Position numbers and translations under genes: made by a program | The notes under the pieces: model-generated | The model's database searches: none | What the model saw: only the letters and a program-made list of their open reading frames with translations | What the model was told of the DNA's origin: nothing | In this document: in pieces, positions 29,993 through 40,040 of the stretch | Layout of the letters: the number at the start of each line of letters is the position of its first letter | Numbering within the stretch: the stretch's first letter is position 1 | Origin: Bacteroidota bacterium | GTDB taxonomy: Bacteria; Bacteroidota; Bacteroidia; AKYH767-A; OLB10 | Assembly (NCBI GenBank): GCA_016714005.1 | Contig: JADJOA010000010.1 | Location: 1 to 52,715, forward strand | Direction: 5' to 3' | Length of the DNA: 52,715 nt

Positions 29993-30666
29993 CTATTTTT
30001 TTAGGCAACTCAAAACCATGCTTTCTAAAAATGCAGCCACATGCTTGTCGTCAGGCTTATTGCCAAAATCGGTTAATGCAGGAAGGTTTTGCATAAAGAA
30101 TTTTTGAAAGTGCGACATTTCCAGCAATGTGCTTGATAAAGACCGAGGATATTTATAACGTGGATTAATTTCTTTCATTACTGTAGCAATTCGTGCACAT
30201 AAATCTTTGTATGGCTTGAATAATTGTGCTTTGTTGTCTTCATAAACCTGCTTGGTCAAAAAAGACTTTACACCTTCAACATTTGCTATTTCATACAGTT
30301 TTTTTTGTTGATGTGCTCTTGTTTTTCAATTTCCTTAATGTCAGATATTAAAAGCGTAATAATTTTTTTGAGTTTTTGTTCGGGGTTATCTACATTATTA
30401 GTGTGATAATCTACCTGAAATTCTAACCAACTCCAATACCAATTAACAAGGTAAATTAGTAAGCGGTGTTTATTCGAAAAATATCTGTAAATGCCGGCTT
30501 CTGTAGTGCCAATTTCCTCGGCAAGTTTTTTAAATGTAAAACTTTCAAAACCCAATTCATAAATAAGTTCTATGCTATGTGATATAATTTTTTTACCTAA
30601 TTCACTGCTGTTTGGATCACGGTTAAACAGCTTTTCGTTAACCGAAATTAAAAGTTGCAATTCCAT
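29993..30666 (-). CDS. TetR family transcriptional regulator (one frameshift)
   Basis: A TetR-type repressor of about 224 residues. The helix-turn-helix is clear: KKIISHSIELIYELGFESFT followed by FKKLAEEIGTTEAGIYRYFS and NKHRLLIYLV. The ligand domain is alpha-helical and unassigned. The frame breaks once in a T-run near 30300 (IEKQEHINKKNCMK passes to a frame continuing ANVEGVKSFLTKQVYEDN). The start at 30666 (MELQLLISVNEKL) is preferred over an upstream alternative that adds a short untypical stretch. It is divergent from the SbtA-type permease, with 125 bp between starts, so it may control that operon; it may equally be read with era. Confidence 0.85.
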
Positions 30667-30791
30667 GCATTTAAAATTTTGAAACAAATATACAAGGTAT
30701 AAACACTTTGTTAAATGATATAATAATAGTTATGCATGAATATTTAGCTTTTATTCATGATAGCAATACTATTATTTAAATAAGTAATTAT

Positions 30792-31756
30792 ATGTTTGCG
30801 CCATCAAAAGCAAAAACAATGCTTGATCCGGTAGTTCTTTTCTTTGTATTGGGCGCTTTAGCCGGGCTCTTAAAGTCAGACTTAAAAGTGCCTGAGTCTT
30901 TTTACAACGTGTTAAGCATATACCTTTTAATGGCTATAGGAATTAAGGGCGGTATTGAATTGCAAAAGGCAGGTGTTAAGCATATAATAATTCCTGGTTT
31001 TTGTACCATTTTGTTGGGTTTAGTTGTTACGGGCTTAGCATATTTTATTGCAAAAAAACTAAGCAAACTTTCTTTAGAAGATGCTACAGCAGTGGCTGCG
31101 CATTATGGTTCAGTTAGTGCTGTAACCTTGCAGTTGCTATCAGCTTCCTAAAAAGTAAAGGTGTCGCTTACGAAGAATATATGACGGTGTTGTTAGTTTT
31201 ACTTGAAATACCTGCCATAGCGGCTGCTATAGGCTACTATAAATTAAAAACGCGTAATGAATCTTTCAATCTTAGAAAGTTAGTTCATGAAATATTTCTT
31301 GGCAAAAGTATTTTATTGCTCACCGGAGGCCTCTTAATTGGAATGTATATACAGTTTAGCGGCAATTCGCAATTAAACTTTTTCTTCTTTGATCTATTCA
31401 AGGGCTTCCTTGCCATATTTATGTTAGAGATGGGAATTATTGCATCAAAACGAATTGAAGATTTAAAGAAAGCTGGAGTAAAAATTTTAAGCTTTGGAAT
31501 TATAATGCCTTTAATAGCCGGGACGATTGGTGTTATTACCGGAAAACTGTGTGGATTATCTGTTGGAGGTTGTACGGTGCTTGGTACAATGTCAGCCAGT
31601 GCATCTTATAGTGCGGCCCCTGCTGCTGTTCAAATTGCAATTCCTAAAGCCAACCCAACTTTATATCTAACATCTGCCCTAGGGGTAACGTTTCCATTTA
31701 ACTTACTTATTGGCATTACATTATATTATCAATTATCACTACTAATAAATTTTTAA
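30792..31756 (+). CDS. sbtA: Sodium-dependent bicarbonate permease, SbtA family (one frameshift)
   Basis: A membrane protein of about 320 residues of the SBT family, whose cyanobacterial member SbtA takes up bicarbonate with sodium. Start may be 30792 or the internal ATG at 30822 (MLDPVVLFFVLGALAGLLKS), the more typical family start. Segments recognised are YLLMAIGIKGGIELQKAGVK, the AAHYGSVSAVTL loop, LLVLLEIPAIAAAIGYYKL, AIFMLEMGIIASKRIEDLKK and the closing TMSASASYSAAPAAVQIAIP with LTSALGVTFPFNLLIGI. About ten membrane helices are expected. A one-base indel at 31150 joins LQLLSAS to LKSKGVAYEEYMTV. It is followed within 30 bp by an exported carbonic anhydrase. No SbtB-like PII gene lies next to it. 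Confidence 0.88.
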
Positions 31757-31783
31757 AAACAAATTCTAACAATTAAAATCAAA

Positions 31784-32493
31784 ATGAGAATGACAACAAA
31801 AAGTTTATTTACAGCAGCTACAATGGTATGTTTTTTATGGGAGCTTCAATAGCGCAAAAAACTAAAAACGGAACAACATCAAAGGACGAGCAGTCATCCC
31901 TTGCTCCTAAAGAGGTATTGCAAAAATTGGTTGATGGCAACAAGCGTTTTGTAGATGGAAAAATGATAGAAAGGAATTACAAAGAGCAAGTAAAGGAATC
32001 AGCAAAAGGGCAATATCCCTATGCGGTGGTATTAAGCTGTTTGGATTCACGTACATCTACTGAGTTAATTTTTGACCAGGGCATAGGTGATGTGTTTAAC
32101 GCACGTATTGCGGGAAATTTTGTAAACACAGATATTTTAGGAAGCATGGAGTTTGCATGTAAAGCTGCCGGTGCAAAATTAGTAGCCGTAATTGGTCATA
32201 GTAAATGCGGAGCCGTAAAGGGCGCTTGCGATAATGTACAACTTGGTAATTTAACTAATGTTATTAATGAAATTAAGCCGGCCGTTGAATCTGCAGCAAA
32301 CATTGCCGGAGAGCGCAGCTCTAAGAATGATGCTTTTGTTGAAGCCGTTGCAAAACAAAATGTGATACTTGCTATGCAAGAGATTAGAGAAAAGAGTGAA
32401 ATATTAAGAGAGATGGAACAAAAAGGAGAGATAATGATTGTAGGTGGCATGTATGATTTGCATTCAGGCAAAGTTGAATTCTATGAAAATTAA
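31784..32493 (+). CDS. Exported beta-class carbonic anhydrase (one frameshift)
   Basis: A beta-carbonic anhydrase, a zinc enzyme interconverting carbon dioxide and bicarbonate. With one T added to the T-run at about 31835, the ATG at 31784 opens a signal peptide MRMTTKSLFTAATMVCFFMG ending in SIAQ, so the enzyme is exported to the periplasm. Zinc-site motifs are CLDSR (VVLSCLDSRTSTELIFDQGI) and HSKCGAV (VIGHSKCGAVKGACD), with DVFNARIAGNFVNTDILGSM between them. The ending KGEIMIVGGMYDLHSGKVEF is typical. About 236 residues. It sits 27 bp after the SbtA-type permease and is followed by a strong hairpin, suggesting a two-gene unit. Confidence 0.92.
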
Positions 32494-32520
32494 AAAGTTT
32501 TTTTGACATAGTGTAGCTCT

Positions 32521-32557
32521 AAGCCGTGCCGCCCGAAGTAATGCGGTGGCACGGCTT
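32521..32557 (+). terminator. Terminator-like hairpin after the carbonic anhydrase gene
   Basis: AAGCCGTGCC at 32521-32530 and GGCACGGCTT at 32548-32557 form a perfect 10-bp stem that extends to 13 bp with one G-T pair. It lies 27 bp after the stop and 16 bp before the DedA start. The T-run after it is short (TTT), so it may attenuate rather than stop transcription. Confidence 0.65.
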
Positions 32558-32573
32558 TAAATCAAAAACAAAA

Positions 32574-33310
32574 ATGATAGAAACCGTAACAGATTTTTTT
32601 AATACCATTACTGATTCTGAAAAATAATTCATATTGGCGGCCTTACGCTTTTACTTATTATAATTTTTGCCGAAACGGGTTTAATGATTGGTTTTTTTTT
32701 ACCGGGCGATTACTTGTTGTTTACGGCCGGACTGCTTTGCGGTACTTCTGATTTGAATGTAAGTTTAATACTACTAACACTAAGTGTAACCGGTGCGGCA
32801 ATTATTGGTGACTACACTGGCTACTTTACAGGAAAGTATATGGGTGAGCGTTTGTTTAAACGCGAGGATTCTCTTTTGTTCAAGAAAAGCTATTTAGAGA
32901 AAACAACATTCGTATTTAAAAAGTACGGCGCTGCTGCACTTATAGTTGGAAGATTTTTACCAGTTGTTAGAACTTTTGCACCAATTATAGCAGGAGCAAC
33001 AAGAATGGATTTTAAAAAATTTAGTTTATATAATTTCTCAGGCGCAATTTTATGGTGCTGGAGTTTAATACCTCTTGGTTATTGGTTCGGAAAAAAAATA
33101 CCTAATGCTGTTGGTTATATTGAATACATCGTTTTGTTTTTTATGATTTCCACAACAGCATCGCTGGTACATGGGTATTTTAAAGCGAAAAAAGAAATAA
33201 AAAAACAGGAATTAATAAATACCCAAATTAAGAATAACCAAACCACAACTCAACAAAACAAATTTGTTGCTAACTTTAAATCAGAAGGGTTACCGCCACA
33301 ACACACATAA
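32574..33310 (+). CDS. DedA/SNARE-associated-type membrane protein (one frameshift)
   Basis: A DedA family inner-membrane protein of about 245 residues. Members flip undecaprenyl phosphate or other lipids across the membrane. The ATG at 32574 begins MIETVTDFFNTITDSEK. One A added to the A-run near 32624 joins this to IIHIGGLTLLLIIIFAETGL. Family motifs are FFLPGDYLLFTAGLLCG (the F/YxPGD-type segment), GDYTGYFTGKYMG and VGRFLPVVRTFAPIIAG, the conserved R..P..R..P signature. The C-terminus is a charged tail. It lies between the carbonic anhydrase and TerC in the same direction; the hairpin at 32521-32557 separates it from the former. Confidence 0.88.
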
Positions 33311-33363
33311 AATACTACGTAGTAAAAACATACAAAAATTAGAAAAAGTTATTTAGATAAGCA

Positions 33364-34300
33364 ATGAACGAACAAATATACATTTGGATAGGATTTAACC
33401 TTTTTGTGGTGCTGATGCTTGCGCTTGATTTAGGCGTGTTTCACAGAACTGCTCACGAAGTTAAAATGAAAGAAGCACTAACATGGAGTGCCATTTGGAT
33501 TGCCCTTGCGATGATTTTTAATGTCGTAATTTATTATTGGAAAGGGCAGGAGGTGGCACTTGAATTTTTGGCTGGATATGTGATTGAAAAGTCGTTAAGC
33601 GTTGATAATATTTTTGTATTTGTTTTAATATTTACATATTTTAATGTTCCCGCAAAATACCAGCATAGAGTTTTGTTTTGGGGCATATTAGGTGCTTTAA
33701 TTATGCGTGCCATTTTTATTGCAGCAGGCGTAACGCTCATTGCTAAGTTTCATTGGATAATTTATCTATTTGGCATTTTTTGGTTATTACTGGAATAAAA
33801 TGGCTGTGAATAAAGGCACTAAAATTGACCCTGAGAAAAATGTTGCAGTAAAATTTTTTAAGAAATTTTTTCCTGTTAGCAATGAATATCACGGAAGCAA
33901 ATTTTGGATTAAACAAGCCGGCAAATGGGTTGCTACACCATTGTTTATTGTTTTAATTCTTGTAGAGTTTACAGATTTAATTTTTGCTGTAGATTCCATA
34001 CCTGCCATACTTGCTGTAACCAACGATCCTTTTATTGTTTACACATCAAATGTGTTTGCAATTTTGGGTTTACGTTCGTTATACTTTGCCTTAGCGGGGT
34101 TAATGCACTTGTTTACCTTTTTGCATTATGGACTTGCAGCTATACTAATTTTTGTTGGTGTAAAAATGCTGCTGGTTGATGTTTACAAAATACCTATTTC
34201 AATTTCGCTGCTCACTATTTTGAGTATCCTTACACTTTCAATTGTTTTGTCACTCATTAAAGGAAGAGGGAGTAGTCAAAAGAATATTTCCCAATACTAA
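33364..34300 (+). CDS. TerC/Alx family membrane protein (two compensable indels)
   Basis: A TerC family protein of about 313 residues, nine or so membrane helices, now linked mainly to manganese export and metal loading of secreted proteins. The N-terminus has LMLALDLGVFHRTAHEVKMK (conserved acidic-His region) and EKSLSVDNIFVFVLIFTYF. The second part has FWIKQAGKWVATPLFIVLIL and VEFTDLIFAVDSIPAILAVT, the family's metal-linked acidic motif, then ILGLRSLYFALAGLMHLF. The frame breaks at about 33780-33800. Adding one T to a T-run and one A to an A-run restores YLFGIFLVITGIKMAVNKG. The gene is likely intact in the organism. It is 53 bp after the DedA gene. Confidence 0.92.
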
Positions 34301-34321
34301 TGAGCAAACTTGAAGACAACT

Positions 34322-36409
34322 TTAAAACTGCAAACGCAACTGTACCTTAATTTCCGATTTGGTATTGCCGGCAATTTCATCAAGACCGCTACCAACTCTT
34401 GAAACATTGGAATAACTTGTTTGTGCATAACGCAACCATACATCTACACCTTTTTTAATGGTATATCGGGCCATTAAATAGTATCGTGTGCCTCTATCGG
34501 CAAAAGCGGGAATAGAGTAGGAGCCAACCACATCGTTTTCATAAGTATAAATGCGCGAGTTGTAACTGTCTGTATCAAATATGCAATAGCGCGCAGCAAA
34601 CGAAATCGGAAAACTCAAGGGTTTAAAAATTATATCCTGGTAAAATAAAAATCCTAGTTCTTTTTCTTCTCCCTGTTTGTAAACTTTAGCAGTTTCAATA
34701 CGGCTTTTTAATGTAAATGCCTTTGAAATTTTATACGAAATATTAAAACGGTAATTCCATCTTGTATTGTCAACTAAATAATCAGTAAGAAATGTTTCGG
34801 TGCGCGCATTTTCTTCCTTGGTTTTTTGTCTGCCTCTAACATAAAGCTCCACGTTGCGGGATGGCGTGTAAGTAACCTGCCATAAATATTCAAATCCTTT
34901 AGAAGGGGCATCAGCTAAAAAGGTAAGACATGGAAAAGTAAACATATCATAATAGGCACTCAAAGTAATATGCTTAAATGGTTTTGTAACTAACCCCACA
35001 TACGTTCCGTTTTCGTTTTGATTACGTGTTGCCTCACCAAATGCTACAGAATACAATGAGTTAAAGCTACGCGGGTAGCGTCTGTTTAGGACACTCATTG
35101 AGATATTATTTCCAAGGCTTGAAATTAGCCCGTTAACCATAGCTACTGTTCCGTTATCGGCATAGCAAACCTCACCAAAGAAATTTAAATTTCTATACAA
35201 GTAACTATAATCAATTCCTGCCTTTAATAGATGATCTCCCGTAAAATCAAAGGCATTATATGGCTGGGCGGTTTTGATGTAAGGAATCGTGTAGCTGGCA
35301 TTTACAATGGTAGCCCCAATTTTAAAGTTAGGTAATCGCCACGAAAAGTTACCACCTACTAAATCTTCACCTATTTTATTTTTTTTAAATAATTCTAGTG
35401 ATGTTCGATGGTAGCCATCATCTACAAATGCAGTAATGATTTCCTCTTCGCTCTGTGGGGTTGAAATTAAAACGGCATTGGCATCAAATTCTTTGCGGCT
35501 AAAAAAAACATCAGCACTCCAATTTCTTTTTCCTAAAGCAACAGCAACACCTCGTGCAAATAATTGTTCATTAACTGAACTATAAGGGCGAATACCTTCT
35601 GCATTCCTTTTAATATTATTAGCATCAGAGGATTTTCCATAATACAATCCGCGCCACATTGTTAATCCTTGCCCGTATTGCAAAGCATAGTCACCCAGAA
35701 CAAATGTTTTAACCATGCCAATATCACGAATGGCAAGGTGTGCTGAGTAAAAATCAAACCCTTTTTTTTGTGTAGAATCAAAAAATTGCTCGCCTGCATC
35801 TTTTTCGCCAGTTATATTAAACGAAAAATTTCGCCTAAAACTGTAACGATATTGTGCATATAATTTTAAAGGGCTTCCTAAATATCCTTCTGTTGCATCT
35901 TCTTCGTTTCGTTTGTATCCCTCTGAATTTTGCGGAACCTGGGTGGTGCGAATAATAAAACGGCTGCGCCCGTATTTGGCAATGTTGCGTATAGAACTTT
36001 TAATTTCCTTTTGCAAATCGTAAACAGTAATATAAGGCAGAACAGAAACAATAAAAGGAATATCGAATCCGTTCAGCACTTGCAATTCACGTACATCCAT
36101 TAAATAGCCTGTGCTATCTCTGTGCCTGATAATGGCATTTACCTGCTGTGGTGTAAAAAGCCCGGTCGATTCCAGTTCTTCGCGTGTGGAGGTGTTTAGG
36201 TTAACAGGATTTTCTTTCAGATACTCAAACTGCTCGGTAAGTTGTGTTAGGTCAACAGACTCATCGGCATCTGAAGCTATGTTTTCAATTTTATCCTCAA
36301 TGGTTTCATCACTTGATGCAGGTGGTGGAACTACCTGAGCAAAAAGGGAGTTGGCAATTGGCAATTGGCAAATAAGGGCAGCGTAAATAATGGTTTTGAA
36401 AAAATTCAT
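34322..36409 (-). CDS. Helix-hairpin-helix outer-membrane beta-barrel protein
   Basis: An intact 695-residue exported protein with signal MNFFKTIIYAALICQLPIAN (cleaved near LFAQ). Residues about 66-125 form a helix-hairpin-helix of ComEA type (NPVNLNTSTREELESTGLFT, then VRELQVLNGFD), but the rest is an outer-membrane beta-barrel. It alternates aromatic strands such as LKLYAQYRYSFRRNFSFNIT, FVLGDYALQYGQGLTMWRGL and YYLMARYTIKKGVDVWLRYA, and ends in a strand with terminal Phe (KVQLRLQF). This fusion is seen across Bacteroidota with unknown function; DNA binding is unlikely given export. The start is 9 bp after the stop of the PorV/PorQ-like gene, so the two are co-transcribed. Confidence 0.8.
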   Translation of the reverse strand: MNFFKTIIYAALICQLPIANSLFAQVVPPPASSDETIEDKIENIASDADESVDLTQLTEQFEYLKENPVNLNTSTREELESTGLFTPQQVNAIIRHRDSTGYLMDVRELQVLNGFDIPFIVSVLPYITVYDLQKEIKSSIRNIAKYGRSRFIIRTTQVPQNSEGYKRNEEDATEGYLGSPLKLYAQYRYSFRRNFSFNITGEKDAGEQFFDSTQKKGFDFYSAHLAIRDIGMVKTFVLGDYALQYGQGLTMWRGLYYGKSSDANNIKRNAEGIRPYSSVNEQLFARGVAVALGKRNWSADVFFSRKEFDANAVLISTPQSEEEIITAFVDDGYHRTSLELFKKNKIGEDLVGGNFSWRLPNFKIGATIVNASYTIPYIKTAQPYNAFDFTGDHLLKAGIDYSYLYRNLNFFGEVCYADNGTVAMVNGLISSLGNNISMSVLNRRYPRSFNSLYSVAFGEATRNQNENGTYVGLVTKPFKHITLSAYYDMFTFPCLTFLADAPSKGFEYLWQVTYTPSRNVELYVRGRQKTKEENARTETFLTDYLVDNTRWNYRFNISYKISKAFTLKSRIETAKVYKQGEEKELGFLFYQDIIFKPLSFPISFAARYCIFDTDSYNSRIYTYENDVVGSYSIPAFADRGTRYYLMARYTIKKGVDVWLRYAQTSYSNVSRVGSGLDEIAGNTKSEIKVQLRLQF

Positions 36410-36418
36410 AGTGCTATC

Positions 36419-37234
36419 CTATTTTACCTTATAACAAATACCAACTGTGGGGCTATACCCTAATACCTGATGGTAATCTGTAGCAATATCAATAACAAAG
36501 TCACCTAAATTTATTCCTAAGCCAAATGCAAGTAATGTTGGCTTTGAGTTAATACCTGCTCTAATACAAAGTGGTTTTGCTATTTGGTATTCAATTCCTG
36601 ATTTGAAAGAAAAAGCATGATCGAAATCCTTGTCAGATTGTGCAAGTAAAGTGCATTTATCATTAAACTTATAGCTTAAAGCAAATCTTCCAATAGCCGG
36701 AATTTTCTCATCGTTGTAATCCGCCAACTTTGCCCGAATAGGATTAAAAATGTGCGCACCGGCAGTTAAACTTTGTGTAATTTTTGCAATAAAACCCATT
36801 TCAAACGTAAAGGCAGATTTGCTGCCGTAGTCTTCGGTTATGGACGTAGATATGTAATCTAATTGTATGCCTGCGCTAATAATATCAGATAATTTTTTTC
36901 CATAACCAATACCAACTTTTGTTTGATTAAAATAACTGTAACCATGATAAAGAACTGAACCGGAAAAAGCTCCGTTTTTTCCACCGGGTATTATAACTGC
37001 AGCGCCATGAGTAGCTAATTCTTTTACCAAAAATTTGTTATGAGAAAATGCGCATGCTGCAAATTTGTCAAATGAGGCTAGCCCGGCTTGGTTGGTAAAG
37101 GATGCATACACATTATCAGTTAATAATAAAGATGCATTAGCAACACCAGATGATCGCGAACCCATTGAAGAGTAAAGTTGTGCATGCAGGTTAAGACATA
37201 AGACAGTGAGGAGAAGGGTAAAACTGTACTTCAT
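36419..37234 (-). CDS. PorV/PorQ-like outer-membrane protein
   Basis: An intact 271-residue exported protein, probably an outer-membrane beta-barrel of the PorV/PorQ (FadL-like) type. The signal is MKYSFTLLLTVLCLNLHAQ. The N-terminal SSMGSRSSGVANASLLLTDN with FTNQAGLASFDKFAACAFSH is the family pattern (a GARxxGMGxAxxA-like start, then an NPAxL-like turn). Strands follow, ending CYKVK. PorV shuttles T9SS cargo to the attachment complex and PorQ belongs to the same family; which role applies here is uncertain, and it may be a paralogue. The gap to the PorE-like gene upstream is 50 bp and to the HHH gene downstream 9 bp, consistent with one operon. Confidence 0.7.
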   Translation of the reverse strand: MKYSFTLLLTVLCLNLHAQLYSSMGSRSSGVANASLLLTDNVYASFTNQAGLASFDKFAACAFSHNKFLVKELATHGAAVIIPGGKNGAFSGSVLYHGYSYFNQTKVGIGYGKKLSDIISAGIQLDYISTSITEDYGSKSAFTFEMGFIAKITQSLTAGAHIFNPIRAKLADYNDEKIPAIGRFALSYKFNDKCTLLAQSDKDFDHAFSFKSGIEYQIAKPLCIRAGINSKPTLLAFGLGINLGDFVIDIATDYHQVLGYSPTVGICYKVK

Positions 37235-37284
37235 ATAAAATTGATTGCGAAGTAAACGTAAGGAAAATAATTAACAAGCTTTAT

Positions 37285-39112
37285 TTATGGTAGGGCATTT
37301 GTCAATATCTTAACCTCAGTTCTCACATTTGCAAGATATTCTTCTTCTAAACAAAAAAATCCCTCCCTGACAGTGATTAATCAGCTTGGATTCTCCATAA
37401 CCAACTGCAATAATTCTTTCGCGTTTAATGCCTTTTGTAAACAAAATATCGGCAATAGCATCTGCACGTTTTTGTGTGAGTATAAAATTATCCTTATCAG
37501 TCCCGCGCGAATCAGTGTGGCAACTGAGTTCAATTTTTAAACCGGGATTATCTCTCAGCAACAAAAAAAGTTTTTCAATTTCTTTTAGTACCTGAGGTTT
37601 AATTTTAAAATCGAACTTATCAAAAGTTATGTTTTTCCATATGTAAGGTTTGTTAAAGTTCATTTTTTCAATTGAAATATTCTGCAACAAATCCTCTGAT
37701 TTTCTTTTGCCTTTTGTAGAAAAATCTATTGATGTAATAAAGTAATTTTTTTCTGATGAGATGAGGGAATAACTCGTGTTGTGAAGTAATTTTGCAATAT
37801 AAGATCCATCACTTTTGGTATTAATTGATGTTTCGGTACCGTTATCGGCTTTTAATTTGAGCACAGCATCTTTAATCGGTTTGTTGGTAGCCTTGTCAAT
37901 CAGTTTGCCACTTACAGAAAATATAGGAGGGGATTTGTGATAAGAAAAAATTTTATCGATGTTGTGTATTCGATTGCTTGTAAAATACCCGTTCATCTCA
38001 GTTGAATCTGTTATCAAACCAAAATCATCTTTTGATGAGTTGATAGGAGCTCCTATATTTTCCGGTATGCTCCATTCATCATTGAGCATTTCGCTTCTAT
38101 AAATATCAAGCCCCCCCAAAGTAAAATTGCCATCAGAAGAAAAATACAGAGTAGAATCATTAGGTGCAAAAGGGAACATTTCATTGCCGGGCGTATTAAT
38201 GGTTTTACCCAAATTTTTTGGAGCACTCCAAGTTCCGTTTATAAAATCTGATTTATAAATGTCTGTTCCGCCATATCCCCAAGCCATATCAGCAATAAAA
38301 TACATGGTGTTGCCATTGTTGCTCAACGCGGGGTGAGTTACACTGTAATCGGAATTATTAAAAGGCATTTCTCCGATTTCCTGAAATTCGCTGCCTGTAG
38401 CTGCAAAGCGATATATCTTTAGAACATTTTCGTTTTTTGTATTGGTAACAATTTTAACCTTGTCATTATTATTTCTGGTGACGTAAGCTACTGAAAAGTT
38501 ATTTGCAAACGCACTAGGGCCTTCCTGAAAAATGCTTGTTATCTCTCCCCTCAATAATTCTGGATCAAGCCAATTGCCGCCTTCTGTTTTTTTTGCATAA
38601 AAAAGATTGAAATCTTCCATTTGTTTATTTCCTCGCTGAAGGTCTTTATCAGCACGATTGCTCGCAAAAACAATTCCTTGCTTGTAAAATGCAGGACTGT
38701 AATTGCTTTCGTTACCTGTATTTAATTTTAAAAGTTTTACTTCATATAAGGCAGTGTCTTTAAAAAACAGTTGAATAGAATCGCAGCTTTCCGCCAATCG
38801 GGTAACCCTGCTGTCGAGCCTGTTTGTTTCTAAATATTTTTCAAACCATTTTTTTTCATTTTTCCCTTTCTGAATTATCTGCCCGTACAATTGTTCAGAG
38901 CGAGTATAGTTTTTGGTGATGCGGTAACAATTGGCAAGTTTTACTAAAACATCATCGGTATATTTTTTATTAATTACATACTCATAATAAGGAATAGCTT
39001 CTTTGTATTGAAGTTGTTCGTAATAATCATCACCCGTTCGTTGTTTTACGGTAATGCAGGATGAGAAATAAATGAGAACAATGGAGAAGAGAAAAATGAA
39101 ACTACGGAACAT
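37285..39112 (-). CDS. PorE-like OmpA-family lipoprotein (one frameshift near the end)
   Basis: A lipoprotein of about 609 residues matching the domain order of PorE, the T9SS component that anchors the machine to peptidoglycan. Signal with lipobox YFSSC (Cys19). A TPR region lies at residues about 25-110 (YEQLQYKEAIPYYEYVINK). A WD40/PD40 propeller spans about 150-400 (ALSNNGNTMYFIADMAWGYG, FAPNDSTLYFSSDGNFTLGG). A carboxypeptidase-regulatory-like domain is at about 405-480 (VSGKLIDKATNKPIKDAVLK). The C-terminal OmpA domain carries LSCHTDSRGTDKDNFILTQK and RADAIADIL. One extra T in a T-run near 37332 shifts the last part. Restored, it ends QGGIFCLEEEYLANVRTEVK and stops at 37285-37287, the normal OmpA tail. 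Starts 6 bp after the PorP/SprF stop. Confidence 0.85.
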
Positions 39113-39118
39113 TGATTT

Positions 39119-40040
39119 CTAAAAATAACGAGGTGTTCTTACTTTCTGTAATTTATATCCAAAATCGTAAGCTAACATAAACTCATGAGATCCTGCAGAG
39201 TATTTTTGTATTTCAGATAAAGTGAAATCAAAAGAATATCCCAGCCTTAATTTTTTTGTGAGTTGATATTCTGCGATTGCCACAACCGCATCGTTAGTTC
39301 GGTATGATGCGCCTATCCAGATAATATTATTTAATAGAACGCTTGCATTAACATCAGCCTGAACAGGAGCAGCATAGATATATTTCAGAAGAACTGATGG
39401 TTTCAACTTTATTTGTTCCGTAAGTTCAATTACATACCCACCAGTTAAAAAAATGCCTTGCTACATGGTGAGATTGGGCTAAATCAACACTCGCTCCCTG
39501 CTGCGGATCATAGCTTAAAAGATAAGGGGCTGATAAACCCGCGTAATAAAAATCAGAATAGAGATAAGCGCCAAAGCCCACATTCGGTTGCACGTTACTT
39601 AAAGTGTTTATGGCATAAACAGGATCGCCATTTTGCCAGTATTTTAAATCAGAAATTTGGGATCGTAAATAAGTAAAACCGCCCTGCAAACCCAACGAAA
39701 ATTTATAGCGTCTGTTTGATATATGAAATGCATAGCTTCCAAAAACATCAGTTTGGTTTTGAACCCCTACTTTATCATTAGAAATCATAAAACCCAAACC
39801 TACTTTTTTGCCATCAGTTAATCCATGTATAGTTGCAGCTTGAGTAGTTGGTGATCCTTCAAAACCTGCCCATTGTTTTCTTATATCAATAGAAGCACTT
39901 GTAAAAGGTTTACTGCCAGCATAAGCCGGATTTAATACTAAACCGTTAAACATATATTGACTAAGCAAAGGAAATTGCTGGGCAACAGCATCAACCCGTA
40001 TAATTGAAATAAAAATAAAAAATGTAAAAACTTTCTTCAT
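39119..40040 (-). CDS. PorP/SprF family outer-membrane protein (one frameshift)
   Basis: A PorP/SprF family protein of about 307 residues, a beta-barrel that in Flavobacterium helps deliver the SprB adhesin and generally partners a type B sorting-domain cargo. After a signal ending VAQQ, the family motif QYMFNGLVLNPAYAGSKPFT is clear (Q-Y-x-x-N-x-x-x-x-NPAYAG), followed by SASIDIRKQWAGFEGSPTTQ. The other strands end HEFMLAYDFGYKLQKV. The frame breaks once near 39415, where HHVARHFF continues as LTGGYVIELTEQIKLKPS. The start overlaps the stop of the giant adhesin by 4 bp (ATGA), implying translational coupling and a dedicated pair. The PorE-like gene follows after 6 bp. Confidence 0.92.

Noticed and set aside
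34300..34351. Short frame beginning ATGAGCAAACTTGAAGAC just after TerC
   Set aside because: Only about 16 codons long and it overlaps the end of the convergent HHH-barrel gene; no support for a gene.
34322..36409. DNA-uptake or DNA-repair protein because of the helix-hairpin-helix
   Set aside because: It has a signal peptide and a beta-barrel-like body ending in Phe, so it is an outer-membrane protein; the HHH role is unknown.
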